Shown: positions 1 to 9,171, counted from the first letter of the stretch. The stretch is 37,097 nucleotides of DNA from CAZXVW01 sp964644025 (GCA_964644025.1 CAZXVW010000015.1:1-37097); one strand, 5' to 3'. Translations and numbers: made by a program. Notes: generated by a model not told the origin, from the letters alone.

Positions 1-2
1 TG

Positions 3-1538
3 CGGTTTCGCAACCGGTTCACCGGGGACGCCGCGGCGGACTTCATGCTGGGCCAGCCCGCCCAGTTCATGCAGATCGCGCTGGACAGCAACAAGCCCCG
101 CACGTGGGAATTGGCCCTCTTCGTCCAGGACGACTGGAAAGTCAGCCGGCGGCTGACCCTGAATCTGGGACTGCGCTGGGAGCCGTACTTTCCCTTCATC
201 GACGTCACCAACAAGTTTGCCCAGGTGCATCTCGGCCGGCAATCCCAGGTCTACCCGACCGCACCGGAAGGGATCCTCTACCCCGGGGACCCCGGCATGA
301 CTCGCTCGATGGTTCGCAAGCGCTGGGCCAACCTGGGGCCGCGCTTCGGGTTCGCCTTTGATCCCTTCGGCACCGGCAAAACCAGCATCCGCGGCGGCTA
401 TGGAATTTTCTATTCCCAGATTCGCCAGCAAGCGCACAACCAGATCTCCACCAACCAGCCGTTCTCGCTCAAGCTGACGGTGGACAATCCGCCCGGCGGC
501 CTGGAGCAGCCGTACGAGGGAATCGGCAATCCCTTCCCGTTCCGGCCCCCCCACACACAGGACGAGATCGAGAACTACCACTGGGTGACGCCGATGCAGG
601 TAACCCAGTGGGATCCAGACTTCCGTAACGCCATCGCGCAGCAGTGGAACTTCAACATCCAGCAGCAGATTGCCAGGAGTTACGTGGTCACCGCGGCTTA
701 CGTTGGCAGTAAAGGGAACCACCTGTTCATGGCGAACGAGCTGAATCCGGCCATCTTCGGGCTGCCCGGCAATACGGATCAGCGGCGTCCCCTTTATCCG
801 ACCTTCAGCAGGATCCGCAACCAGAGCAGCCAGGGTAATTCCACCTATCACGCGCTGCAGCTCACGCTCAATAAGCGGATGACGCAAGGGTTCACGATCC
901 TGGCGAATTACACGTTTGGCAAACTGCTGGACGACGCCTCCTCGGATGGCGACGCGCCGGCGAACCCCTGGAACATCGCCAACGAGAAGGGTCACTCCGA
1001 CTATGACATTACGAACCGGTTCGTGCTCTCCTACATTTGGGAACTGCCGCGGCTGGAGGGTCACAATGCCGTTCTGCGTCACGTGCTCGGCGGATGGTCG
1101 AACAACGGCATCATCACGCTGGAGAGCGGCCGCTGGATGACCATTACCTCCGGGAAGGACAACTCCAAGAGCGGTGTGAACCAGGACCGCGCCGACCTGG
1201 TGGGCGACCCCAGCCTGCCCGGCGGAAGATCCAGGGATGAGCAATTGGCCGAGTGGTTCAATACGGATGCCTTCGCGGTCAACGCGCCGGGAACGTTCGG
1301 CACGGCGGGCCGCAACATTATCGAAGGGCCAGGGTTTAAGTCGGTCACCTTCGGCCTGTTCAAGAATTTCGCAATCACGGAGCGCTATAAGCTGCAATTC
1401 CGCAGCGAGTTCTTTAACCTGTTCAACAACGTCAACCTAGGCAATCCGAACACCAACCGGTCCTCGGGGAACTTCGGCAAGATCACTTCCGCCGGAGAAC
1501 CGCGGGTGATCCAGTTCGCGCTGAAATTCATCTTCTGA
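3..1538 (+). CDS. TonB-dependent receptor, Oar/Cna-like, C-terminal part (5' truncated)
   Basis: The reading frame is open from base 3, so the gene starts upstream of the window and only about 511 C-terminal residues are present. The segment near the start (FTGDAAADFMLGQP) is the plug-to-barrel region typical of acidobacterial Oar-like receptors. It is followed by amphipathic beta-strand repeats rich in Tyr, Phe, Asn and Arg (for example LTLNLGLRWEPY, TSIRGGYGIFY, YVVTAAYVGSKGNHLF). The protein ends in an aromatic residue (QFALKFIF), as outer-membrane barrels recognised by the BAM complex usually do. Proteins of this family usually carry an N-terminal carboxypeptidase-regulatory-like domain and import glycans or other large substrates; that part and the substrate cannot be seen here. 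The internal ATG at base 45 is not the real start. Confidence 0.9.
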   Translation, partial: RFRNRFTGDAAADFMLGQPAQFMQIALDSNKPRTWELALFVQDDWKVSRRLTLNLGLRWEPYFPFIDVTNKFAQVHLGRQSQVYPTAPEGILYPGDPGMTRSMVRKRWANLGPRFGFAFDPFGTGKTSIRGGYGIFYSQIRQQAHNQISTNQPFSLKLTVDNPPGGLEQPYEGIGNPFPFRPPHTQDEIENYHWVTPMQVTQWDPDFRNAIAQQWNFNIQQQIARSYVVTAAYVGSKGNHLFMANELNPAIFGLPGNTDQRRPLYPTFSRIRNQSSQGNSTYHALQLTLNKRMTQGFTILANYTFGKLLDDASSDGDAPANPWNIANEKGHSDYDITNRFVLSYIWELPRLEGHNAVLRHVLGGWSNNGIITLESGRWMTITSGKDNSKSGVNQDRADLVGDPSLPGGRSRDEQLAEWFNTDAFAVNAPGTFGTAGRNIIEGPGFKSVTFGLFKNFAITERYKLQFRSEFFNLFNNVNLGNPNTNRSSGNFGKITSAGEPRVIQFALKFIF

Positions 1539-1561
1539 TCCACTCCGGGACCAGAGCTTGC

Positions 1562-1599
1562 GGGGGATGCCGGAATCACGATCCGGCGTCCCCCATTTT
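1562..1599 (+). terminator. Rho-independent terminator after the TonB receptor
   Basis: A 12-bp stem (1562-1573 paired with 1583-1594, one G-U pair) encloses a 9-base loop and is followed by ATTTT. It starts 23 bases after the receptor stop and separates the receptor from the PhoD-like gene. Confidence 0.75.
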
Positions 1600-1660
1600 G
1601 CTCGTCTTGGGAGCCGATGAAAATGATACGAGAGGACAGCTATCTGCACATAACAACGCC

Positions 1661-4213
1661 ATGAAGATCATAACTACTTGCCTCATTCTCCTGCTCGCGC
1701 TGGCGGCCGGCCCGGCCGCGGGCGCGGAGTTCCATAGCGCCTTCCGGGCCGACGTGGAGCGCGTCTGGCTTGGGGCCGACTACTGGGCCAATCCGCTCCA
1801 GGACTGGCGCCTGGCCAACGGCCGCATCGAGTGCGTGGTGAGCGGGGCCAACCGCAACGTGAACTTGCTCACCCGGCAGTTGAGCGCGGGCACCGGCGAT
1901 TTGCGCATGAGCGTCCGCCTCGGCCGGCTCGGGCCGGCGAGCGAAAAGCCCGACCCCGGCTGGGCCGGCTTCCGCATCGGCATCCAGGGCGCCATCCAGG
2001 ACTACCGGTACGCGGCCCTGCGCGGCCGCGGAATCAATGCCGGCATCACGACCGGCGGGCGGCTGTTCATCGGCGATGAGATGGGCGCGGCGGCGCTTGC
2101 ACGGGCGGCGCGCACCCCGGTCGGAGATGTGGAACTGCGCCTCACCGCCATGCCCTCTTCTCGCGGGTATCGCCTCTCGCTGGCGGCGTTCACGCCCTCC
2201 GGAAAGAAGCGCGGCGAGGTGCATCTGGACGGCGTACCGGCCGGGCAGCTCGCCGGCAACCTCGCCCTGGTGTGCGACCATACGCCGCAACGCAAACCCT
2301 CGAGCCAGAACAGCTACCAGGCGGCCGGCAACCGGCGTGGCGGCAACGTGCGCTTCTGGTTTCGGGACTGGCGCGTTTCCGGCACTAAAGTGGAAGCGCA
2401 CCCGGACCGCGCCTTCGGCCCCATCCTCTGGTCAATGTACACGCTGAGCAAGGGTGTGATGAAAATGACCGCCCTGATGCCGCCACTGGGGGTGACCGAC
2501 AATCAGACGGTACGGCTCCAGATTCGCGAGCCAGAGGGCGGGGAGTGGAAAACCATCGATGAGGAGAATATCCACACGTTGGCGCGGACGGCGACGTTCC
2601 GCGTCCCTGGCTGGGACTCCACGCGAGACGTCAGCTACCGGCTTGTGTACTCGCTGATCGGACCGGACGGAAAGGCTGAGGACCACTACTGGACCGGCAC
2701 GGTCCGCCACGATCCAGTGGAGAAGAAAACCATCGTGGTCGCCGCTTTCACGGGCAACAAGGACACCGGCTTCCCCAACACCCACACCGTGGCCAACGTT
2801 CGGTTCCACGATCCGGACGTGCTGTTCTTCTCCGGAGACCAGATCTACGAGGACGTGGCCGGCTATGGTCTGCAGCGGGCCCCGGTCGAGACGGCAACGC
2901 TCGACTATCTGCGCAAGTTCTGGCTGGTGGGCTGGGCGTTCGGCGACCTGATGCGCGACCGTGTCACGGTTTGCATGCCGGATGATCACGACGTCTACCA
3001 GGGCAATATCTGGGGAGGCGGCGGCCGCAAGATTACCCAGCAAGAGCACGAGCGTGGCGGCTATGTGATGCCCGCGGAGTGGGTCAACGCGGTGCAGCGG
3101 ACGCAGAGTTCCCACCTGCCGGACCCGTATGACCCGCGCCCGGTGGAGCAGGGCATCACGGTCTACTACACGGAGCTGCTTTACGGGCGGGTGAGCTTCG
3201 GCATCATCGAAGACCGGAAGTTCAAATCCGGCCCGAAAGGCATCTGCCCGCCGACCGGGGGTCGGCCGGACCACATCACCGACCCGAACTTCGACCGGGA
3301 CGCTTACGATCCTCCCGGGGCGACGATCCTGGGGGAACGCCAGATCGATTTCATCAAGCACTGGACAGCGGACTGGACCGGCGCGGATTTCAAGGCTTCG
3401 CTCACGCAGACGATCTTCGCCAACGCCGCCACCACGCACGGCGGCAATTTCATGCGCCTGGTGGCCGACCTGGATTCGAACGGCTGGCCGCGGTCGGCGC
3501 GTGACCGCGCGCTGCGGGAGCTGCGCAAGGGTTACGTTTTCATGATCGGCGGTGACCAGCACCTGCCCTCGATCCTCCATCACGGCGTGGAGGACTGGAA
3601 CGACTCCGGCTGGAGTTTTTGCGTGCCTTCGATCGCCGCCGGCTATCCGCGCCTGTATGAGCCGGATGAGCCTGGCCGCAATCGCCAGCCGGGTCTGCCC
3701 GACTATACCGGCGAACACGTCGACGGCCTGGGCAACAAGATCACGGTATGGGCGGTGGCCAACCCGAAGAAGAAATGGCGCAAAGATCCACTCGAAATGC
3801 TGATGGACAAGGCCTCGGGCTACGGCATCGTCCGGTTCCATAAGGACACGGGAAGGATCACCATCGAATGCTGGCCGATCCTGGTGGACGCCTCCCAGCC
3901 GGGCGCCCGGCAGTTTCCGGGCTGGCCGAAGACCATCTCCCTGGAAGACAACTTTTCCAAGAAGGCGGTGGCCTGGCTCCCGACGGTGAAGGTGACCGGG
4001 ATGAGGAACCCGGTGATCCAGGTGATCAGCGAAGATACCGGCGAACCAGTGTATACGCTGCGGATCCACGGGACATCGTGGCGGCCGAAGGTGTTCCGCA
4101 AGACCGGAACCTTTACTGTCCGGGTGGGCGAACCAGGCAAATGCGTGCGCGAGTTCCGGCACTTGCGCGCCGGGCCGCAAGACTCGCCGGCGATCCTGGA
4201 AGCCCGGTTCTGA
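1661..4213 (+). CDS. Secreted PhoD-like metallophosphatase / phosphodiesterase
   Basis: The product is 850 residues. The ATG at 1661 is chosen because it opens a clear signal peptide (MKIITTCLILLLALAAGPAAGA); a TTG at 1598 would add 21 non-signal residues and overlap the terminator tail. Roughly residues 25-250 are a beta-rich domain resembling LamG/DUF1080-type lectin folds. The catalytic part has PhoD-type metal motifs: SGDQIYED near 390, MPDDHDVYQGN near 440 and IGGDQH near 630. PhoD enzymes are extracytoplasmic phosphatases or phosphodiesterases that often use Ca and Fe. The protein is longer than the usual 500-600 residues because of the N-terminal domain. It looks monocistronic, with a terminator upstream and hairpins downstream. 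The substrate is unknown. No Shine-Dalgarno lies at a usual distance from 1661. Confidence 0.8.
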   Translation: MKIITTCLILLLALAAGPAAGAEFHSAFRADVERVWLGADYWANPLQDWRLANGRIECVVSGANRNVNLLTRQLSAGTGDLRMSVRLGRLGPASEKPDPGWAGFRIGIQGAIQDYRYAALRGRGINAGITTGGRLFIGDEMGAAALARAARTPVGDVELRLTAMPSSRGYRLSLAAFTPSGKKRGEVHLDGVPAGQLAGNLALVCDHTPQRKPSSQNSYQAAGNRRGGNVRFWFRDWRVSGTKVEAHPDRAFGPILWSMYTLSKGVMKMTALMPPLGVTDNQTVRLQIREPEGGEWKTIDEENIHTLARTATFRVPGWDSTRDVSYRLVYSLIGPDGKAEDHYWTGTVRHDPVEKKTIVVAAFTGNKDTGFPNTHTVANVRFHDPDVLFFSGDQIYEDVAGYGLQRAPVETATLDYLRKFWLVGWAFGDLMRDRVTVCMPDDHDVYQGNIWGGGGRKITQQEHERGGYVMPAEWVNAVQRTQSSHLPDPYDPRPVEQGITVYYTELLYGRVSFGIIEDRKFKSGPKGICPPTGGRPDHITDPNFDRDAYDPPGATILGERQIDFIKHWTADWTGADFKASLTQTIFANAATTHGGNFMRLVADLDSNGWPRSARDRALRELRKGYVFMIGGDQHLPSILHHGVEDWNDSGWSFCVPSIAAGYPRLYEPDEPGRNRQPGLPDYTGEHVDGLGNKITVWAVANPKKKWRKDPLEMLMDKASGYGIVRFHKDTGRITIECWPILVDASQPGARQFPGWPKTISLEDNFSKKAVAWLPTVKVTGMRNPVIQVISEDTGEPVYTLRIHGTSWRPKVFRKTGTFTVRVGEPGKCVREFRHLRAGPQDSPAILEARF

Positions 4214-4297
4214 CACTGGAGCGGCCACCGGCGCCGCGCGCCTGGTGGCGTAGCTCGCAGAACGCTCTGGGCCGGGGTTTGCCGTATTCTAAATAAT

Positions 4298-4322
4298 AAG
4301 GGGTGGGGCCACTGCCCCTTTT
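4298..4322 (+). terminator. Hairpin with T-run, probable terminator of the PhoD-like gene
   Basis: Bases 4298-4306 pair with 4312-4320 (AAGGGG against CCCCTT plus three inner pairs, two of them G-U) around a 5-base loop, and are followed by TT, giving a CCCCTTTT tail. A second strong GC hairpin without a T-run lies at 4224-4249. A TATTCT -10-like sequence at 4285-4290 sits just before this hairpin, so it could instead be at the 5' end of the ABC operon mRNA. Confidence 0.4.
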
Positions 4323-4347
4323 CACCTTGCATACCGCGGAAACGAAG

Positions 4348-5118
4348 ATGGAAGACGCCACTTGCCAACCGATGATCGAAGCGGTGGGCCTGAGCAAGTT
4401 CTACGGTGACTTCGCCGCCATCCGGGACGTGACCTTCTCGGTTCCGCGCGGCCAGGTGGCTGCTTTCCTGGGGCCGAACGGCGCCGGCAAGTCCACCACG
4501 ATGAGGGTACTGACCGGCTACCTGGCGCCGAACGCCGGTACGGCCTCCATCGCCGGGTTCGATGTGTTCACTCAGCGTTTGGAGAGCGCCTCGCGGCTCG
4601 GCTACCTGCCCGAGAACGGACCCCTGTACCCGGACATGACACCGCTCGGCCTGCTGCGCTTTTTCGGCGAGACGCGCGGGCTGAAGGGCCGCCGGCTCCG
4701 GGAGCGGGTCGAGGCCGTGGTTGCCGAGTGCGGGCTCGATAGCGTACTGGAGAAAAGCATCTCGAAGCTGTCGAAGGGATACCGCCAGCGCGTCGGGATG
4801 GCCCAGGTGCTGCTCCATGAACCGGACGTGCTCATCATGGATGAGCCGACCACCGGGCTTGATCCCAACCAGATCCGGCAGGTGCGCGGCCTGATCCGCG
4901 AACTGGGCCAGCGGAAAACCATCCTGCTGTCCACGCATATCCTCCAGGAGGTGGAAGCGGTGGCCGACCGCGTGATCCTGATCAACGAAGGGCGCGTCGT
5001 CTTCGACGGATTGCCGGCGGAAATGCTGGCGGATCACACCTCGATGGAGGAAGCTTTCTACGAGCTGACCGGGAATCCGGCCGGCGAGGAGGAAACATGC
5101 CCAGCCGCCGAAGAGTGA
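4348..5118 (+). CDS. ABC transporter ATP-binding protein (ABC-2 / GldA type)
   Basis: The protein has 256 residues and powers the membrane partner encoded next. Visible motifs are Walker A GPNGAGKST (residues 42-50), the signature region LSKGYRQRVGMAQ near 140, Walker B VLIMDEPTTGLDP near 160 and the H-loop LLSTHI. The CysA/GldA-like layout with a short C-terminal tail fits exporters or gliding-type ABC-2 systems rather than importers. The ATG at 4348 was chosen over a GTG at 4303, because the latter lies inside the hairpin at 4298-4322. ATG 4372 is also possible. The 3' end overlaps the permease gene by 22 bases, so the two are translated together. Confidence 0.9.
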   Translation: MEDATCQPMIEAVGLSKFYGDFAAIRDVTFSVPRGQVAAFLGPNGAGKSTTMRVLTGYLAPNAGTASIAGFDVFTQRLESASRLGYLPENGPLYPDMTPLGLLRFFGETRGLKGRRLRERVEAVVAECGLDSVLEKSISKLSKGYRQRVGMAQVLLHEPDVLIMDEPTTGLDPNQIRQVRGLIRELGQRKTILLSTHILQEVEAVADRVILINEGRVVFDGLPAEMLADHTSMEEAFYELTGNPAGEEETCPAAEE

Positions 5119-7742
5119 TCGCCGCCGTTTTCAAGCGCGAGTTCACGAGCTACTTTCGCAACCCCACCGGCTATGTCTTCATCACCTTGTTTGTCTTCCT
5201 GAGCGCGGTGGCGGCCTTCTGGCAAGAGAGTTTCTTTCTCAACAACGTGGCCAGCCTGGATCAGCTCAACAAGTACTTCCCGTACCTGCTGATCTTCCTG
5301 GTACCGGCCATTACGATGGGCCTTTGGGCGGGAGAGCGCCAGCAGGGTACCGAAGAGCTGCTGCTGACGCTTCCGGCCAGCGACGGCGCAGTAGTAGCGG
5401 GAAAGTACCTGGCGGCGCTCGGCATCTACACCGTGGCGCTGGCCTTTTCACTCAGCCACGTCGTGGTGTTGCTGTTTCTCGGCAATCCGGACCAGGGAAT
5501 GCTGGCCGCGACGTACCTGGGCTACTGGCTGATGGGCGCGGCGCTGCTGGCGCTGGGGCTGCTGGCCAGTCAACTCACTGAAAACCTTACGGTCGCGTTC
5601 ATCCTCGGCGCGCTGTTCTGCGCGGTCCCGGTGTTTCTGCGGCACGCCGGGGCGATCCTTTCCGGGCGCGCTCAGCGGCTGGCCGAGCAGCTCTCGGTGA
5701 TCGAGCAGTTCCGGGACCTGTCGACGGGCGTGGTCACTGCTTCGGCGATTGTCTACTTCGTTTCGATGGCGGTGGGGGTTTTCTACATCAGCGTCAAGCT
5801 GGCCGGGCGGCTGCGATGGCCGGCGCGCGCGGGTGCTCCGCGGCTCGGCGCGCACGTCTTCGTCCGGGCGCTGGCGCTGGTGGCCATTGCCGGCTCAGCC
5901 ACGGTGCTGGCGGGCCGGGTTGGCGGGCGGGTGGACATCACCACCGAGCAGATCCATTCCCTCTCTCCGGAGACGGTGGCCCTGATCCGGAGTATCGACC
6001 CGAAGCAGCCGGTCTTCATCCGGGCCTACCTCAGCCCGGCCGTACCGCGCGATTACCTGACGGTGCGCCGTAACCTGGTTTCCTTTCTCCGCGAGTTCAG
6101 CGCCATCGGACAGGAGCGCATCCAGAGCCGGGTGATTGAGACAGTGAAGTACTCCCCCGAGGCGCGGGAGGCTCGCGAGCGTTACGGGATCCAGCCCTAC
6201 CGGGTTCCCGCCACCGAGGCCAGCGGTTCGGCGAGCAATGATATTTTCCTCGGCCTAGTGTTTACCTGTGGAGCGGAAGAGTTCGTGATCCCGTTCTTTG
6301 ACCGGGGCTTGCCGGTCGAGTACGAGCTGATGCGGTCCATCCGGGTCGTCTCCCGGGCCAAGCGGCGGAAGGTGGGCATCCTGGATACCAAGGCTCACCT
6401 GTTCGGAGGCTTCGATTTTGAGACGAAACGCCAGAGCCGGGACTGGTCCATTATCGCCGAGTTGCGCAAGCAGTACGAGGTGCGCAAGGTGGCGCCCGAC
6501 CACGCCTACCCGCCCGATCTCGACGCTCTGATCGTGGTGCTGCCGACTACGCTGACGCGTGATGAGCTGGCGCGGCTCACCGACTACGTGCAGCAAGGCC
6601 ATCCGGCGCTGATCCTGCTCGATCCGCTTCCGGCGTTCAACATCAACCTTTCCCCGGCCGCCGCTTCCGCCCCGGCGGGTCCTTTCGGCCAGCCGGCTAC
6701 TGCGGTGGCCGCTCCGGTGGATCTGAAGCCGCTGCTGGAGACGCTGGGCATCGAGTGGCGCAACGACCAGATCGTGTGGGATCACTACAACCCCCATCCG
6801 CAGCTTCGCGAACTTCCCCAGGAGGTTGTTTTCGTGGGGAAGGGTAGCCAGGCGGCGATGCCGTTCCAGGAAGAAGACGACGTCACGTCGGGCTTGCAGG
6901 AAGTGGTGATGCTGTATGCCGGGACGCTGAAGGCACGCGGGGAGGCGGCAACCCGGTTTGAGCCGTTGATGACGACGGGGCCGGACTCCGGAGTTCTCCG
7001 GTGGAGCCAGCTTGTGCAGCGCACGCTGTTTGGGATGGCCCTGGCGCGGGGCGTGCCGCACAAGGCGGATGAGCAAACCTACACGCTGGCGGCACGGGTC
7101 ACCGGCGCGGGCAAGACCGGTACGGTGAAGGCGATCGTGGTGGCCGACGCGGACATGATGGGCGAACAGTTCTTTGAACTCCGCCGGCGCGGGATCGAGA
7201 ACCTCAACTTTGACAACGTTACGTTCCTGCTGAACGCGGTGGACGATCTCGCCGGCGATCCTTCCTTCATCGCGCTGCGAAAGCGGCGGCCGAAGCTGCG
7301 CACGCTGGAGGCCGTGGAAGCGCGCACGCGGGTCTACGAGCAGCAGCGCGTCAAGCAGACCGAGGAAGCCGAGGCGATCGCGCAGCGGCGGCTGGCCGAG
7401 GCGCAGGCGCGGCTGGACGCCGCGGTGGCCCGGATCGAGCGGCGCACGGATCTCGACGATCAGGCCAAGCGGATCATGATTTCCAACGTGCGCTCGGCCG
7501 AGGAACGCCGCTTGCAGGTCGCGCGGGCCAACATCGAGGACGAGCGGGACCGCCAGATCGAAAATGCGCGCATTTCGATGGAGGCGTCGGTGCGGCGGAT
7601 TCAGAATACGATCAAACTGCTGGCCGTCGGGTTGCCACCGATTCCTGCCTTCTTTGTGTTGATTCTGGTTTCCCTCAGGAAGCTAAAGCGGGAACGGGCG
7701 CGGATTGCCATGGACCGGCGGGTGGAAAGGCGGGCGGCATGA
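5097..7742 (+). CDS. ABC-2 permease fused to a GldG-like auxiliary protein
   Basis: This 881-residue protein combines two parts that are separate in the Flavobacterium gliding system (GldF and GldG). Residues about 1-245 contain some six hydrophobic segments with the ABC-2 permease motif region GLWAGERQQGTEELLLTLP. Residues about 250-730 form an extracytoplasmic GldG/ABC_transp_aux-like domain (VDITTEQIHSLSPET, then a Rossmann-like region with KRRKVGILDTK). Residues about 735-845 are a charged coiled coil rich in Glu, Arg, Ala and Gln, followed by one last TM segment (LPPIPAFFVLILVSL) and a basic tail. The gene overlaps the ATPase by 22 bases and the DUF4340 gene by 4 bases (ATGA). The transported substrate is unknown; gliding motility is not implied. 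Confidence 0.85.
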   Translation: MPSRRRVIAAVFKREFTSYFRNPTGYVFITLFVFLSAVAAFWQESFFLNNVASLDQLNKYFPYLLIFLVPAITMGLWAGERQQGTEELLLTLPASDGAVVAGKYLAALGIYTVALAFSLSHVVVLLFLGNPDQGMLAATYLGYWLMGAALLALGLLASQLTENLTVAFILGALFCAVPVFLRHAGAILSGRAQRLAEQLSVIEQFRDLSTGVVTASAIVYFVSMAVGVFYISVKLAGRLRWPARAGAPRLGAHVFVRALALVAIAGSATVLAGRVGGRVDITTEQIHSLSPETVALIRSIDPKQPVFIRAYLSPAVPRDYLTVRRNLVSFLREFSAIGQERIQSRVIETVKYSPEAREARERYGIQPYRVPATEASGSASNDIFLGLVFTCGAEEFVIPFFDRGLPVEYELMRSIRVVSRAKRRKVGILDTKAHLFGGFDFETKRQSRDWSIIAELRKQYEVRKVAPDHAYPPDLDALIVVLPTTLTRDELARLTDYVQQGHPALILLDPLPAFNINLSPAAASAPAGPFGQPATAVAAPVDLKPLLETLGIEWRNDQIVWDHYNPHPQLRELPQEVVFVGKGSQAAMPFQEEDDVTSGLQEVVMLYAGTLKARGEAATRFEPLMTTGPDSGVLRWSQLVQRTLFGMALARGVPHKADEQTYTLAARVTGAGKTGTVKAIVVADADMMGEQFFELRRRGIENLNFDNVTFLLNAVDDLAGDPSFIALRKRRPKLRTLEAVEARTRVYEQQRVKQTEEAEAIAQRRLAEAQARLDAAVARIERRTDLDDQAKRIMISNVRSAEERRLQVARANIEDERDRQIENARISMEASVRRIQNTIKLLAVGLPPIPAFFVLILVSLRKLKRERARIAMDRRVERRAA

Positions 7743-8959
7743 AGAGCGAACTCGTCAAGACCGGATTGTTTGTCGCGGTGGCGCTGGCGCTGGTGGCGGC
7801 GGCCAGTTGGGTGCAGCCGGAAGCGGCACGCCCGGAAATGCTAAGCGACGAGGGCGAGCCGCTGTTCCCGGAGTTTCGTAACATCAGCGACGTGAAGGCC
7901 ATCGAGGTGGTCGGTTACGACGAGGCACAGGCGGTTGCACGGCCGCTCAAGGTGGAGTTCCGCCAGGGACGCTGGATCCTGCCCTCGCACAACGACTACC
8001 CGGCCGAGGCCGCCGAGCGTCTCGACAAGACGGCCGGCGCGCTGCTGAACCTGCACAAGGACATCGTCGTCTCGGACCGGCTGGAAGACCACGCCACCTA
8101 CGGGGTCATTGATCCCCTTGACATGAAAGTGACCAGTCTTACCGGACGCGGCAAGCGCGTGACGCTTCGCAACGGCCAGGGAGAAGTGCTGGCCGATGTG
8201 GTTCTCGGCAAGCCGGTGCCGGACCACCCGGGCTATCGCTACTTGCGTCTGCCCGGCCACCGGCGCACCTACGCGGTGAAGACCGAAGCCGACCCCTCGG
8301 CGCGATTCCAGGACTGGGTGAGCGGGAATCTGCTCCAGTTGTCCTCCGCGCAGATCCAGAAGGTCACGATCAACAGCTATTCGATCGACGAAACATTCGG
8401 CCGGCTGGCGAACGTGCATCGTGTGGTCCTGACCAAGAGCGGGAAGAAGTGGACGAGTGAGGGCTCCGCGAAGATCAGCTCCTCAGCGATCCGCGCGGCC
8501 GTTGCCACGCTCGCCGGGATCCGGATTGTCGGGGCGCGTCCGAAGCCGGAGTTGCTGGCCCGGCAGTTACGGAACGGGCGGCTGCAGATGACGCTGGAGA
8601 CGGTGATGTCGCTGCGGCAGCGCGGTTTCTTCATCACGCCCGCCGGGCAGTTGCTGGCTAACGAAGGCGAGATGACGGTGGAGACGACACGCGGCCTCAT
8701 CTACACGCTGAAATTCGGCGAAATCGTTCGCGGCGGGACCGAGACCGGGATCGAAACCGGCGCCGAAGCCGGGAAAGAAGCGGAGCCGGTGAAGCAGGAC
8801 CGCTACCTGCTGGTGATGGTGCACGCCCGGAGTGGGGGAGCGAACGCCTCTGGCAACAGCAGCGCCGAGCGGCTGGCGCGCTCGCTCAACCGCCGCTTCG
8901 CCGACTGGTATTACGTCATCTCCGGCGCCGACTTCGCCAAACTGCGGCTGGCGAAGTAG
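7739..8959 (+). CDS. DUF4340-domain protein, third gene of the ABC exporter operon
   Basis: The 406-residue protein has an N-terminal signal-anchor (VKTGLFVAVALALVAAASWV) and an extracytoplasmic remainder of repeated beta-strand units of the DUF4340 type (for example LKVEFRQGRWILPSHNDYPA and VVLTKSGKKWTSEG). A low-complexity Gly/Glu/Thr stretch (TETGIETGAEAGKEAE) lies near residue 340. DUF4340 genes commonly follow ABC-2/GldG genes, as here, where its ATG overlaps the permease stop by four bases. It is probably a periplasmic accessory subunit of the exporter; the molecular role of the family is not known. Confidence 0.85.
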   Translation: MKSELVKTGLFVAVALALVAAASWVQPEAARPEMLSDEGEPLFPEFRNISDVKAIEVVGYDEAQAVARPLKVEFRQGRWILPSHNDYPAEAAERLDKTAGALLNLHKDIVVSDRLEDHATYGVIDPLDMKVTSLTGRGKRVTLRNGQGEVLADVVLGKPVPDHPGYRYLRLPGHRRTYAVKTEADPSARFQDWVSGNLLQLSSAQIQKVTINSYSIDETFGRLANVHRVVLTKSGKKWTSEGSAKISSSAIRAAVATLAGIRIVGARPKPELLARQLRNGRLQMTLETVMSLRQRGFFITPAGQLLANEGEMTVETTRGLIYTLKFGEIVRGGTETGIETGAEAGKEAEPVKQDRYLLVMVHARSGGANASGNSSAERLARSLNRRFADWYYVISGADFAKLRLAK

Positions 8960-8992
8960 GGGCGGCCGGTGGCCGCGGAGACTGGTGCCGGA

Positions 8993-9001
8993 TGCTAGAC
9001 T
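8993..9001 (+). promoter_or_regulatory. Extended -10 element of the tRNA-Arg gene
   Basis: TGC followed by TAGACT matches an extended -10 (TGnTATAAT-like). Transcription would start near 9008, about a dozen bases before the mature tRNA. The same ten bases, TGCTAGACTG, occur upstream of pyrD on the other strand (15680-15689). No convincing -35 is visible. Confidence 0.4.
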
Positions 9002-9019
9002 GGATACAGAAAGGGTTCC

Positions 9020-9096
9020 GGGCGCGTAGCTCAGTTGGATAGAGCATCGGCCTTCTAAGCCGAGGGTCGCAGGTTCGAGTCCTGCCGCGCCTGCCA
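9020..9096 (+). tRNA. tRNA-Arg (anticodon TCT)
   Basis: The cloverleaf can be folded by hand. Acceptor arm GGGCGCG pairs with CGCGCCT (first pair G-U). The D-arm is GCTC/GAGC, the anticodon stem TCGGC/GCCGA with loop CTTCTAA, and the T-arm GCAGG/CCTGC with the TTCGAGT loop. The anticodon TCT is at 9054-9056 and reads AGA/AGG codons. The CCA end is encoded (9094-9096). The gene stands alone between the exporter operon and a convergent TIM-barrel gene. No integrase or att-like duplication of its 3' end is seen nearby. Confidence 0.95.
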
Positions 9097-9118
9097 GCTT
9101 CGTTCCCAAACAGCAATC

Positions 9119-9142
9119 GCCACCAGGGTGGCTCTTGCGTTT
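9119..9142 (+). terminator. Possible terminator after tRNA-Arg
   Basis: A 5-bp stem GCCAC/GTGGC (9119-9123 with 9128-9132) with loop CAGG is followed by the T-rich TCTTGCGTTT. The stem is short, so this is tentative. Confidence 0.35.
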
Positions 9143-9171
9143 CGCCGGCCGCGAAGCGGCAATCCAAGCAC

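Noticed and set aside
2432..4228. Long minus-strand open frame of 598 codons
   Set aside because: Antisense to the PhoD-like gene, with composition (many Arg, His, Pro, Val) typical of a shadow frame in GC-rich DNA and no motif.
9020..9171. tRNA-Arg as integration site of a mobile element
   Set aside because: No integrase, no repeated tRNA 3' end and no change in gene type are seen in the window.
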